DNA from: Gammaproteobacteria bacterium
GTDB taxonomy: Bacteria; Pseudomonadota; Gammaproteobacteria; Steroidobacterales; Steroidobacteraceae
Assembly (NCBI GenBank): GCA_028870355.1
Contig: JAGWPU010000006.1
Location: forward strand, 1 to 63,953
Direction: 5' to 3'
Length of the DNA: 63,953 bases
Below the pieces are notes generated by a model, which was not told the origin of the DNA, made no database searches, and worked only from the letters and a program-made list of their open reading frames with translations. Shown here piece after piece: positions 51,238-59,839 of this stretch. Position 1 is the stretch's first letter; the number at the start of each line of letters is the position of its first letter. Position numbers and translations under genes: made by a program.

Positions 51238-51561
51238 GCAGGAGTCTCCCTTGTATCCCCAGCGAACGGTCCGTCGACCCAAGGCCACGCCCCGGAGTCA
51301 CGGCGGTTGCGCGGGCGCCGGATCGCCTGGCCCGATCGTGCTCCCCAATCGTTCGAGCGGCCATAGGCGTCGACGGTGCGCCCGCGTTGCGGCTCGCACG
51401 AACCCGACGCCGCGAGTCCGCTCCGGAACCCTCGCTGGTCATCATGCGTTCGCGGAACCAGGTGCGCTTCGATCGCCATCCGTCCATGGAGCGGACTGCA
51501 GCGCATTCGGGGGACCGTTCAGTTTCGGTTCAGACCGCTGTCGCGACCGCCGCACCACCAC
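51238..51561. other. Intergenic region between frameshifted gene and kinase gene
   Basis: This 324-nt stretch lies upstream of the frameshifted gene and downstream of the kinase gene, both on the minus strand. I found no convincing open frame, promoter or hairpin with a T tract. The ribosome-binding sequence for the frameshifted gene (GGGAGACTCCTGC) lies at its left edge. Short open frames here look like noise of high GC. Confidence 0.4.
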
Positions 51562-54315
51562 TCACTCCGGGGTCGTGCGTTTGGCCGCTTCGACCGCCTG
51601 CGCAGTCCGGATCAGGCTTTGTATCGCGCTCACGCTGATCGGACCGTTCGGATCCTGGGCGGCGATCTGCTTCGCCACGCCCTGCAGCAGTTGCACGGCC
51701 ACTTGCATATGTCCGGCGTAGAACGCCAGTCGGCCGCGCTGATAGGCGAGACGCGCGATCCAATCCGATTCGATTTCCCCCTCGTTTAGTACGCGCACGG
51801 AAAGGCCGTCCATGAGGGCATCGACACCGACGGTGCGGCGCAGATCGAGCAGGCAGTCGGCAAGGTGGTAGCGCAAGTCCTCGGTCGTGGGATGCGTCCA
51901 GCCGAGCGCGGTGCGGGCGAGCGCCAGCGCTTTCTGCAAGGAGTCCTGGGCTGCATCGAATTGTCCGGCGTACTGCCGGGCGACGCCGGTGTTCTCCCGG
52001 GCCGAAATGGTCTTCAGCGCCTGCGGCCCCACGACACCGGCGAACAGATTCGCGACCTTGGCGTAGGTCACCGCGGCATCCGCATAACGGCGACCCTGGA
52101 ATTGCAGATTGCCCATCACCTGATAAGCCGCAATGGTCCGCGCGTTCGTCGGTCCGAGCGACTGGGTGAGGCACGCGACCGCCTGCGTCACCATCGGGAT
52201 GGCTCGGTTCGTCTCACCGCGAAAACCGAGGATGCTCGCCAGCAATGCGGCCGTATAGCAAGTTTCCGGGGAGTCCGACCCCAATTGAGCTCGCTCGCTC
52301 GCGAGCAGTGCGGACGCCTGCCGCTCGGCGGTGCCGAAGTGCCCGGACAGGCGCAAGGTGTCGGCATAGGAGAACCCGATCTGATCACGCACCTGGAGCG
52401 GCAATCCGGAGGCCGCCTTCGCCAAGATCCAGGCGTGCTGGTAGTCGGCGAGCGCCTGGGGGAGCGCCAGCCGATAGGACTCGACCGATGCGCGCGCCCA
52501 CCAGTACTGCGCGTTCACAGTCGGGCTGACTCGGGGCATCGCCTTCATCGCGGCTGCTGCGCGCGCGAGTTGTGCGGAGGCCTCGTCGAGCCTCGAAAGC
52601 TTCGCGAGCGTCAGCGCCTGCAGGATGCGCGCCTCGGCGATGCGCTGGGGATCGAGAGCGCTCGCGGCCCGGTACGCCGTCAAGGCCTCGCGTCCTTGCG
52701 CGAGCGCTGCGGGAAAGTCATCGAGCCCGAAAAACGACCACTGCATCGCTGCGTGCAGGCGGCCGCGGACGTCTGGTCCCACCTGCCGGAACACCGTATC
52801 GATCTTCGACGCCGCCGCACGTGTCGCTTCGACCACGGTGACGTCGGCACGGCCGGCTTGGTCCGGATTGGCGACCGCGATGAAGTCGTCGGTCAGAAAG
52901 GTGTTGAGCACGTGGGCAACGGCATACTGACGCGCCAACGACCGCCGTGCCGACGTCACGCTGGCAAAGAGCCCAAGCATGCCGATCATGCCTGCGCAGA
53001 GCGTGACGATGGTCGCGATCACCCAGGGGCGACGGGCGCGGGCGTGGCGCAGCGCTTCGTGGTCCGCGTTCAGCTGGCGCTGCAGCGCTCGCTGGCGTGC
53101 CAATTCGCTTCGCCGTTCATCAACGCGGCGCAGTCGGTCCGCGAGTTCCGCGGCGCTTCCCAAGCGTGCCGCGGGATCGCCGTCGGTCGCCGCAGCAATG
53201 TCCCGGCGCAGAATCTCGTCGGATACGTCGCGTTCCCATCCCGGGGCCAGGGGCTTGCGCAAATCCCCGACCACCAGCTGGTACAGCATGACCCCCAGGG
53301 CGAAAACGTCGCTCCGGGTGGTGGCCGTCTCGCCCTTGTACCGCTCCGGCGCGACATAGAGCGGCGTGGCTGCGTCCGAGTCCGCCGTCACCCCTTGCGT
53401 CAGCGTCGCGCCGAACTGGGTGATGCCGAGTGCGGCGAGGCGATCTGGTTCGAGAAGCCGTCCGCTGCCGAAATCCGTCACACGGACCCGGGTCCCGCCG
53501 GGCCCGCTCGAGATCAGGAGATTCGCGGGCTTGAGGTCCTTGTGGAGCACGCCAACGCCGTGAGCCGCCGCGACGGTATCGGCAACCTGAGCGAGCAGGG
53601 CCAGGCGCTCGCTGAGCGGCGTGCTGCCGAGATGCGCGGCGGCCCAATCGACGAAATTCTCTCCTGCGTACTCACTTTCGAGGAAGAACGGCGGCTCCTT
53701 GAAATTCCAATCCAGGATGCGCACCAGGTCTTCGCGCTCACCGAGGCTCTCGCGCAGTACACGCGCCAAGGTGACCTCCCGCTTCAACGCGTCGAGTCCT
53801 TCGCCGCCGGCGCTCAACTTGTATACGCGCCGCTCCTGCGTCTTGACGTGCCGCGCGAGCCAGACCTGATCGTGTGGCGAGCAGCCGAGGAGGCGCACCA
53901 ACTGGAAGTGCTCCCGATGCGCAATCGCCTGACCTTCGGACAGGACGAGCTCTCCAGGGAATCGCCGTCCGACCGCCACCTTTTCGACGGGACCGAGCAG
54001 GCGGAATCCCACCCGGGGTTGCGTCTGTATCAGCTCCGCATTGCGCTCGCCGAGGACGTGGCGGAGTTTGGTCAGCGCCGTATCGATGACGTTGTCCACC
54101 GTGATGCGCTTGTCCCAGACCGCCTCGCGCAGTTCCTCCCGCGTGACCACCTCGCCAGCATGACGCAGCAGAACGGCGAGCACCTCGAGGGGACGTCGTT
54201 GAATCTCGACGCACTCGCCATCGACGCGAAGTTCGACCCGGACCTCGTCGAATTCGGCGGTCCCGAATCGATATCGATACTGAATATCCCGTGTCGGAGG
54301 CGGTTCAACGCCCAC
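51562..54315 (-). CDS. Winged-helix / Ser-Thr kinase / TPR fusion protein
   Basis: This 917-residue protein joins an N-terminal OmpR-type winged-helix DNA-binding domain (about 15-107, ending QTQPRVGFRLL), a Ser/Thr kinase domain (about 136-400), a transmembrane helix (about 430-452, WVIATIVTLCAGMIGMLGLF) and a long TPR-like helical region (about 460-900). Kinase residues include the catalytic loop HKDLKPAN (258-265), DFG (281-283, in DFGSGR), APE (322-324), and a probable lysine K167. The glycine-rich loop is degenerate (LLGCSPHDQVWLA). The start is GTG with GGAG upstream. It would be a membrane-tethered regulator linking phosphorylation to transcription. Confidence 0.92.
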   Translation of the reverse strand: MGVEPPPTRDIQYRYRFGTAEFDEVRVELRVDGECVEIQRRPLEVLAVLLRHAGEVVTREELREAVWDKRITVDNVIDTALTKLRHVLGERNAELIQTQPRVGFRLLGPVEKVAVGRRFPGELVLSEGQAIAHREHFQLVRLLGCSPHDQVWLARHVKTQERRVYKLSAGGEGLDALKREVTLARVLRESLGEREDLVRILDWNFKEPPFFLESEYAGENFVDWAAAHLGSTPLSERLALLAQVADTVAAAHGVGVLHKDLKPANLLISSGPGGTRVRVTDFGSGRLLEPDRLAALGITQFGATLTQGVTADSDAATPLYVAPERYKGETATTRSDVFALGVMLYQLVVGDLRKPLAPGWERDVSDEILRRDIAAATDGDPAARLGSAAELADRLRRVDERRSELARQRALQRQLNADHEALRHARARRPWVIATIVTLCAGMIGMLGLFASVTSARRSLARQYAVAHVLNTFLTDDFIAVANPDQAGRADVTVVEATRAAASKIDTVFRQVGPDVRGRLHAAMQWSFFGLDDFPAALAQGREALTAYRAASALDPQRIAEARILQALTLAKLSRLDEASAQLARAAAAMKAMPRVSPTVNAQYWWARASVESYRLALPQALADYQHAWILAKAASGLPLQVRDQIGFSYADTLRLSGHFGTAERQASALLASERAQLGSDSPETCYTAALLASILGFRGETNRAIPMVTQAVACLTQSLGPTNARTIAAYQVMGNLQFQGRRYADAAVTYAKVANLFAGVVGPQALKTISARENTGVARQYAGQFDAAQDSLQKALALARTALGWTHPTTEDLRYHLADCLLDLRRTVGVDALMDGLSVRVLNEGEIESDWIARLAYQRGRLAFYAGHMQVAVQLLQGVAKQIAAQDPNGPISVSAIQSLIRTAQAVEAAKRTTPE

Positions 54316-54733
54316 ATCGGTCTCCGGCGGTCAGGTGCACCTGTTTGTTATTTATGACTTTTCTTCGGGTTAGCGTTTGTTGAATGTCCGGTGAAGACAT
54401 GCGCCGCCTTGCCCAGCGATAAGACTTGCCGAAGGGCGGAGGGCTCGCGCGCTCGCGAAGACCCCTCCGGCCTAGGGGGAATCGATGGGATTCTGGTACT
54501 GCAGTGCGGATCGCACAAGGGGGGCCTCCGGGAGCAACCCCGGCTGCGTCCTTCGCGCACACGCCGCCGCCGCCTTGCGACTGAGCGTCGCCGCCATGGC
54601 AATCGGCCTGCGCGCGCCTGCGGGGTCCCGATGGTAACGCCGCGCGACCAACGGTCTCAGGCTCCCCAAACCCTGCGGCGGTGGCATGCAATGCCGAGCC
54701 GACCTCTTCACCTAGCGCGCCAAGGAGCGAATC
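54316..54733. other. Intergenic region with divergent promoters, no gene
   Basis: This 418-nt region lies between the kinase gene (minus) and a small membrane protein gene (plus). An AT-rich patch (about 54340-54363, with TAAATA on the minus strand) is the likely kinase promoter. A partial dyad GGAGGG...CCCTCC near 54437-54472 may be a structured leader. I saw no convincing gene; open frames here have the bias of noise. Confidence 0.4.
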
Positions 54734-54982
54734 ATGCTTAGTCGACTCATCGTCGCCTCCTACAAGATCCTGCTCGAAGTCTCGATGTGGCTGATCTTGA
54801 TCGGCACCTTCATTACCGGCTGGGCCATGAAGGGCTTCGGTGCTGCGATCGTCTCGCTCGTCGCGGCCTTCGTGTTCTGCGTCGTGTTCTTCGGTGCGTT
54901 CCTGCTGCTGGTCGACATTCAGACGTCGGTCAGAGCCATCGAAACCGGCAAGAATTCTCGAACCACTCCCAGCGGGAACTGA
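54734..54982 (+). CDS. Small two-helix membrane protein
   Basis: This 82-residue protein has two hydrophobic segments (about 8-34, SYKILLEVSMWLILIGTFITG, and about 38-60, AAIVSLVAAFVFCVVFFGAFLLL) with a short polar tail. It has AAGGAG 9 nt before the ATG. It is followed after 1 nt by the YiiX-like gene, so the two form an operon. No family is recognised; small double-helix proteins of this kind often stabilise larger membrane complexes. Confidence 0.8.
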   Translation: MLSRLIVASYKILLEVSMWLILIGTFITGWAMKGFGAAIVSLVAAFVFCVVFFGAFLLLVDIQTSVRAIETGKNSRTTPSGN

Positions 54983-54983
54983 G

Positions 54984-55511
54984 TTGCGCCGCGAGACCGC
55001 TAACCGCACCGCCCGGGGGCATCCCGGCATCGCGCTCGCGGCGCGACAAGGGCTCGGACTCGAAGCGCGGATCCTTCGAGGTAGAGACTCGTCGTGTCGG
55101 TGGACGCACTTGGGTCTTGCGTTCAAGTTGCCCCGCTCCCGGTCGTGGGCCGTCGTTCACGCCGACCCGGGGCACGGACACGATGGCCGCGTTCGGGAAG
55201 AGCGCTTCGCCGAGTTCGCCGCGCGAGCACACTGCGCCCGTCTCATTCCCCTCTCCGGTCTGGATGTCGATTCGGCGAGGAAACTGCGACACGAGGTGCA
55301 GCAGCATCTCGGCACGCCGTTCGATGGCCGCTACGACTGGAAGCGCACCGACGCGGTGTATTGCACCTCGCTTCTGTGGCGGATGTTCAACAACGCGGGC
55401 ATTGCCGCTCCGCAGCCGCCCTTCCCGCTCGTCGTGCTGCCGATGCTCGGGGCACGCGAATTGATCCTACCGAGCCTATTCACACGACCGACAGGTGATC
55501 CATGGCACTGA
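54984..55511 (+). CDS. YiiX-like permuted papain-fold amidase
   Basis: This 175-residue protein resembles the YiiX/YebB group of permuted NlpC/P60 (papain-like) enzymes. The two expected catalytic regions are THLGLAF (His) near 49 and the cysteine in DAVYCTSLLWRMF near 132-144; HADPGHG lies near 69. Such enzymes cleave amide or ester bonds of envelope or lipid substrates. The only good start is TTG at 54984, right after the upstream stop with a weak GCGGGA. No signal peptide is seen from this start. It overlaps the lipoprotein gene downstream by 10 nt. Confidence 0.72.
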   Translation: MRRETANRTARGHPGIALAARQGLGLEARILRGRDSSCRWTHLGLAFKLPRSRSWAVVHADPGHGHDGRVREERFAEFAARAHCARLIPLSGLDVDSARKLRHEVQQHLGTPFDGRYDWKRTDAVYCTSLLWRMFNNAGIAAPQPPFPLVVLPMLGARELILPSLFTRPTGDPWH

Positions 55512-55915
55512 AGCACGGCGCGACCAAGCAAAAAATCCTCCTCGTAGCGGCGGTCGCCACGACCTTGACGGCCTGCTCGAGCGGCCCGAAGACCGCGAGC
55601 AAGGATTTCTACTCCGACATCGGCAACGGTCATCCCGACCAAGCCATGAAGCTGATCGATATCGCCGACATTCCGCCCGCGGCCCAACTCGTGGACGTGA
55701 ATGCCAAGATTCGCGCGGCGATGGAGGCGACCCATCAGCAGGCCGAGTCCCACGGCGGCTTGGATCAGGTGAAGATCCTGTCCATGCAGCAGATCGACGC
55801 GGCTCACGCCAAGGTGTCGGCCGAAATGGTGTTCCACGACGGCACCGTTCAGCAGTCGACCGACACCTGGGTCAAGAGGAAAGGCAAATGGCTGATGGCG
55901 GTCACGCAGAACTGA
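55502..55915 (+). CDS. DUF4878-like lipoprotein
   Basis: This 137-residue protein has a lipoprotein signal (lipobox LTAC near 22-25, TTLTACSSG) and a mature domain with SKDFYSDIGNGHPDQAMKLIDIAD (about 33-56) and WVKRKGKWLMAVTQN at the end, as in DUF4878/NTF2-like small lipoproteins. It may bind a small ligand or a partner in the envelope. The ATG overlaps the preceding gene by 10 nt. Its role is unknown. Confidence 0.75.
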   Translation: MALKHGATKQKILLVAAVATTLTACSSGPKTASKDFYSDIGNGHPDQAMKLIDIADIPPAAQLVDVNAKIRAAMEATHQQAESHGGLDQVKILSMQQIDAAHAKVSAEMVFHDGTVQQSTDTWVKRKGKWLMAVTQN

Positions 55916-56028
55916 GGCCGGCGCAGCGGGCGCGATCGACGGACGTCGAACGCACGGCGACGCCCCTTGCGCGAACCAGTGGAAGGGCGCGCGAGGTGGT
56001 TACCACAGAGTAATCTCGAGGAAAATTC

Positions 56029-57114
56029 ATGGGCAGCACACAGTGGTATTCGCGATGTTTGCCGGCATTCCTGCTCGCGTTGCTGATGGCACCGTCCGCC
56101 GCCCACGCCAACGGGATCTTCGGCGAAATGCTCCACAAGACGGTCGGTACCGTCATCAACAACATCAATCAGATGAAGAATCAGGTGAACGCGGTCGCGC
56201 GGGCGGCGCCGACCACGGCGCCCTCCGGACAACCCGTGCCCACCCAGGCCGTCGCGGGATCATCGGGCAGCGCCCCACAGGACCCGAATGCCGTCCCCCT
56301 GGTGCGGACTTTCCAGCCGGTCATTCCCTCGTACTCCGGCGCGGCGGAGGACCTGCTGGGTGTCCGGTTGGGCATGCCGTTGGCACAGGCGGAGAAGATC
56401 GCGAGCAAGACTTATCCGGATAGTCCCGTGGTGCAAAGGTTCAAGTACCGCCTCGCCTACAAGGAGGTTACCGTCGAGTCTCAACCCTTCGTCCAGTACG
56501 TCGAATATACCAAGGCGACCGCGAACACGACCGATCAGCTTCTGCTCGACTTCAACAGCCCCGTGGGCGACAGCCGGGTCGTGTCCATGGAGCGACTGAT
56601 CAATTTCGACCCTCACGCCGCCAATGAACCGCTCGTGAGCAGCATTCAGGCCAGCCTGCTCAAGAAGTACGGCACCCCCTCAGGGACAAACACCAACGCT
56701 CTGACCCAATTCTGGTGGGCGTACAGCCAGAAGGGCCGATTACCCTGCCAGTATGGCGACTGCTTCGCCGATTGGAATGCGAGCTATGGCGTGGGCTCCC
56801 CAACTGGCGGGGGTCCCTTGACGGCATTGCGTCCCGACGGTGGCGTATTTAAGCTGGACTTCAACCTCTTGAACCAACGATGCGGTTCGTTCGTCGGCAG
56901 TCCCAACATGCAGGTCGACGACGACATCGTCAGGATCTGGGCGAGCATTTCGAGCAATCGCGCCGATTCGAGCAAGGCGGCACAGATGGAGCTCGCTATC
57001 TATTACAGCAAACCCTGTGTCGATGACGTCCTGGACGCGAGAACCCAGATGCAAGCGGCTGCCCTCAAGCGCTACCACGCGATATCGAAGACACCGGCGG
57101 CGCCGACCTTCTGA
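56029..57114 (+). CDS. Secreted protein of unknown function
   Basis: This 361-residue protein has a signal peptide (about 9-27, RCLPAFLLALLMAPSAAHAN), a Pro/Ala/Thr-rich segment (about 58-90) and a globular domain from about 105 with AEDLLGVRLGMPLAQAEKI, which resembles the start of small beta-alpha repeats seen in periplasmic binding-like domains. Two cysteine pairs (CQYGDC near 240 and RCGSF near 284) may form disulfides. Position after the DUF4878-like gene suggests an envelope role. I do not recognise a family. Confidence 0.75.
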   Translation: MGSTQWYSRCLPAFLLALLMAPSAAHANGIFGEMLHKTVGTVINNINQMKNQVNAVARAAPTTAPSGQPVPTQAVAGSSGSAPQDPNAVPLVRTFQPVIPSYSGAAEDLLGVRLGMPLAQAEKIASKTYPDSPVVQRFKYRLAYKEVTVESQPFVQYVEYTKATANTTDQLLLDFNSPVGDSRVVSMERLINFDPHAANEPLVSSIQASLLKKYGTPSGTNTNALTQFWWAYSQKGRLPCQYGDCFADWNASYGVGSPTGGGPLTALRPDGGVFKLDFNLLNQRCGSFVGSPNMQVDDDIVRIWASISSNRADSSKAAQMELAIYYSKPCVDDVLDARTQMQAAALKRYHAISKTPAAPTF

Positions 57115-57131
57115 ACGGAGCGACCCCGGGC

Positions 57132-57635
57132 GTGCGTTCGGCCGGCGTGCTTCTGCTGATCGCAACCGCCGCCGGTGCGTTCGCGCGGCCGGCGACGGGA
57201 CGCGACCGCCAAGCCCGCGTCGACCGGATCGGCTTCTTCGGCGGCCTCGGCGACATCGTGAGCCGGCGCAGTTCACCCGTCGACCGCCCGGTCACGCTGT
57301 TCTTGACCGAGGACGGTTCCGTCGCGCTGCTGCATTTGCGCTGGACCGGCTGGGGCACCGAACTCGCCCGCGCCACCGGTCGGTGGAGCGCGAGCGACTG
57401 CACACCGAGTTGCGCGAGCGGCCGGCGGACGACCGGCGCGGCACGGCTGACGCTGTCCAGCCCCGGTTCGGTGTTCGGTCACCGTGTCTACCGCTGCTTC
57501 CAGATCGCCCTCACCGCGCAAACGTGGAATCGAACGCGAACCTGCCTGCGTCGAGAGGGAAATTTCTATGTCTATGCGCCGACAGCCGAATCCGCGGCAG
57601 TGCCAACGATTTCCGGCCACGCACGCCCGAAGTGA
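57132..57635 (+). CDS. Small secreted protein with cysteines
   Basis: This 167-residue protein starts with GTG at 57132 and has a signal peptide (about 4-19, AGVLLLIATAAGAFARP). The mature part includes PVTLFLTEDGSVALLHLRWTGW (about 52-73), which looks like a beta-sandwich strand pair, and four cysteines (CTPSC near 89-93, C near 122 and C near 138) that could form two disulfides. Family unknown. It begins 17 nt after the preceding stop and is likely co-transcribed with it. Confidence 0.65.
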   Translation: MRSAGVLLLIATAAGAFARPATGRDRQARVDRIGFFGGLGDIVSRRSSPVDRPVTLFLTEDGSVALLHLRWTGWGTELARATGRWSASDCTPSCASGRRTTGAARLTLSSPGSVFGHRVYRCFQIALTAQTWNRTRTCLRREGNFYVYAPTAESAAVPTISGHARPK

Positions 57636-57641
57636 GATGCC

Positions 57642-57779
57642 GTGACGAACCCTCCTGCGACGAGCCTCAGCGCCGCAGTACTCGCGGTCACGCTGATCGT
57701 CGCGCTACTGGCGGTCACTACGGTGACGCGCGCGGATTCGCCGTCCGCTCTCAGCGACACGCGCCCGTGGGGCACGTGA
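57642..57779 (+). CDS. Short single-helix peptide (possible)
   Basis: From a GTG at 57642 a 45-residue frame runs to TGA at 57777-57779. It has one hydrophobic helix (LSAAVLAVTLIVALLAVTTV) followed by a polar tail (TRADSPSALSDTRPWG). It could be a signal peptide of a longer gene that has been broken, since the downstream frames (57780-58113) carry fragments with no clear start. A possible remnant rather than a proven gene. Confidence 0.35.
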   Translation: MTNPPATSLSAAVLAVTLIVALLAVTTVTRADSPSALSDTRPWGT

Positions 57780-58113
57780 TGGGCACGGTCCGCGGCAAAG
57801 ACGCTTTCGATGCCGCCGCACGACCGTGCGGAGTGTTCGATCCGCCGATCGCGATGATCGGTCGATTCGAAGGACGCCGACAGTTCGACGTACGCCGATC
57901 GATGATCGCCGAAATTCGACTCCGTCGGTCCTGCACGGGCTCGGAGAACGCGATCGTCGAGTCCGACCAGCGAAAGCTGACGATGACCAGGAAGCGTACG
58001 GCGAAGACGAGCGCCATGTGCTCCACGCATTCTTCCCGCCCGGAGGCGCAGCACGCGTACCGCGAGGCCGGACTCCGCGCGGTCGCGGTACGAGGGTCGT
58101 CGCAGGCCTGCAT
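57780..58113 (+). other. Region without a supportable gene
   Basis: This stretch of about 330 nt lies between the short hydrophobic peptide and the broken membrane-protein gene. Several frames are open but none shows a family or normal codon bias for its full length. A plus-strand frame with PPIAMIGRFEGRRQFDVRRSM could be residual coding sequence. It may be the decayed front of a gene. Confidence 0.3.
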
Positions 58114-58660
58114 CGCTTGAAGGTCGCGAGCCTCACCGGGCGGCTGACCGGCCACCGATCGCACCCGGATACGATCGGTAGCGGTGGTGGCGAGGGATAC
58201 GGATCGGCCGAAAACCCTGCCGGGCGCAAGCCGACCCACATCGGCGCTCATGGATTCGAAAATCTCCGGCTGCAGTTCGCCAACGGCCAACGCACCGACC
58301 TCCTGTTGGAGGATTTCGACCTCGCCCCCGATTTGGGGGACGTGATCACCATCGATGTCGCGTCGAGAAGGGGAGGCGCAAGGCCCTTCGCCGCGCTGAG
58401 CCACACGAGCGACTCCTGAGCCGTGAACAAGCCGGATCCATTCGCAGTGGCGGGCGGGGGGAGGATCGCGCAACGATTGAAGGTGCTGTTTTTCGTCATT
58501 CCGTTCGGCCCGTCGTGTACATCGGACTCCTGAACGGATACGACGATCTGAACTTGCCGAGCGCGCTCGCATTTCTACCGTTGGGCATTTGGCTGCTGCG
58601 CACGTCGTTGATGAAACTATCGATCGACGGATGGATGAAGCGGCTCTGGAAGGCAGCCGA
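58114..58660 (+). pseudogene. Broken small membrane protein gene
   Basis: One frame from about 58114 encodes FENLRLQFANGQRTDLLLEDFDL and GDVITIDVASRRGG, then meets a TGA at 58417-58419. The same frame continues after the stop (NKPDPFAVAGGGRIAQRLKVLFFVIPFG) and then needs a shift near 58508 to go on as VYIGLLNGYDDLNLPSALAFLPLGIWLLRTSL. The whole looks like one two-helix membrane protein with a soluble N-terminal part, split by one stop and one frameshift. Assembly error is possible. The following bases to 58873 hold no gene I can support. Confidence 0.45.
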
Positions 58661-58873
58661 CGGTGCCGCCCGGAGTCGTCTTCCGTCGCCCGCGCTGGCG
58701 TCGAACCAAGGGGGTCGAGGCCATCGATTGAACCGAAGCCAGGACCGCCACCCCGGCGGTCCGCCGGGACCTCGACGCCGCGGGGTATCGCTCGGCGCTC
58801 GCGCGGATCCGACCGTCCCGCCGCCGTCCGCGGCGCTTGACGCTCGCATTCGATCAGCGCAACGTCGCTGCCG

Positions 58874-59794
58874 ATGTCCGTACCGATTCCGGCCCACGAA
58901 CTGCGCGCGTTATTGCGACGCGCCGATGGTCCCGGCCTGCGACGCCTGGCGGTCCATCTCGGACTCATCGGCGGGGCTGCCGTGGGCGTGCTGACCGCCC
59001 GCGGGACGCCGTGGCTTTGGCCGGCGATGACGTTGCTCGGACTGTTCGAGATCTTGCTCTTCGCCCCCCACCATGAGGCGACCCACGCGACGCCGTTCCG
59101 GTCGACGTGGCCGACGCGATTCGTTGGCCTCGTTGCGGGCTTCGTGCTCGTATTGCCCCCAAGGGCGTTCCGCGCGTTTCACATCGCCCATCACCGCCAC
59201 GCACAGGATCCCGAACGGGATCCCGAACTCGCCGGCGCGAAGCCGTTGACACCGACCCGGTATGCCTGGCGGCTGACCGGCATTCCGGTCTGGATCGCCA
59301 ACGCCCGGGAATTGATCCAGACTGCGACCGGGCGCGCGGATCGCCGCTGGATTTCGCCGGCATCACGGCCTTCCATCGTGCGCGAGGCGCGTTACTATCT
59401 CGGCGCCTACGCACTGACCACGGTCGGTGCGGTGCTATTCCGGACGGCCCTGCCGCTGATGCTCTGGGTCGGACCCGTACTCCTCGGACAACCGGTGTTG
59501 CGTTATCTGCTGCTTGCGGAACACACGGGCTGTCCTCGAGTCGCCGACCCCTGGCGGAACACGCGAACGACTCTCGCATCGGCACCGCTGCGTTATCTCT
59601 TCTGGAACATGAATTTCCACGCCGAGCACCATCTCGTCGCGGGAGTCCCGTTTCATGCGCTGCCGAAGCTGCACGCGCTCGTCGGAACACGATTTGCGAC
59701 GGTGGATCGCGGCTATCCGGCGGCGCATCGGGAGATACGCTCGACCTTCGGGTCTGGCAGCGTCGATCACCCATCCCAGCCGCAATCCGGCTGA
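58874..59794 (+). CDS. Fatty-acid desaturase-like protein
   Basis: This 306-residue integral membrane protein has the three histidine boxes of the di-iron desaturase family: HHEATH (about 66-71), HIAHH (103-107, followed by RH) and HAEHH (249-253). Four or so hydrophobic stretches (near 30-43, 50-65, 84-97, 178-210) lie between them. Family members introduce double bonds into lipids or hydroxylate carotenoids using oxygen and electrons. The stretch NMNFHAEHHLVAGVPFHALPKLH resembles the acyl-lipid and carotenoid branch. It is a lone gene. Confidence 0.85.
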   Translation: MSVPIPAHELRALLRRADGPGLRRLAVHLGLIGGAAVGVLTARGTPWLWPAMTLLGLFEILLFAPHHEATHATPFRSTWPTRFVGLVAGFVLVLPPRAFRAFHIAHHRHAQDPERDPELAGAKPLTPTRYAWRLTGIPVWIANARELIQTATGRADRRWISPASRPSIVREARYYLGAYALTTVGAVLFRTALPLMLWVGPVLLGQPVLRYLLLAEHTGCPRVADPWRNTRTTLASAPLRYLFWNMNFHAEHHLVAGVPFHALPKLHALVGTRFATVDRGYPAAHREIRSTFGSGSVDHPSQPQSG

Positions 59795-59839
59795 GCCGAG
59801 ACACCGCACCGAGCGGCCGTCGCCCGAACGCGCGCCAAG

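Noticed and set aside
51865-54357. Very long open frame on the plus strand opposite the kinase gene
   Set aside because: It lacks stops because of high GC and matches no family; the minus-strand protein has clear kinase, winged-helix and TPR features.
54340-54380. AACAAACGCTAACC sequence like part of an integron attC site
   Set aside because: The full attC core sites and their paired stem are absent and no cassette structure or integrase is near.
58114-58660. TGA at 58417-58419 as a selenocysteine codon
   Set aside because: No SECIS-like hairpin is evident and a second defect (frameshift) is needed in the same gene, so simple disruption is more likely.
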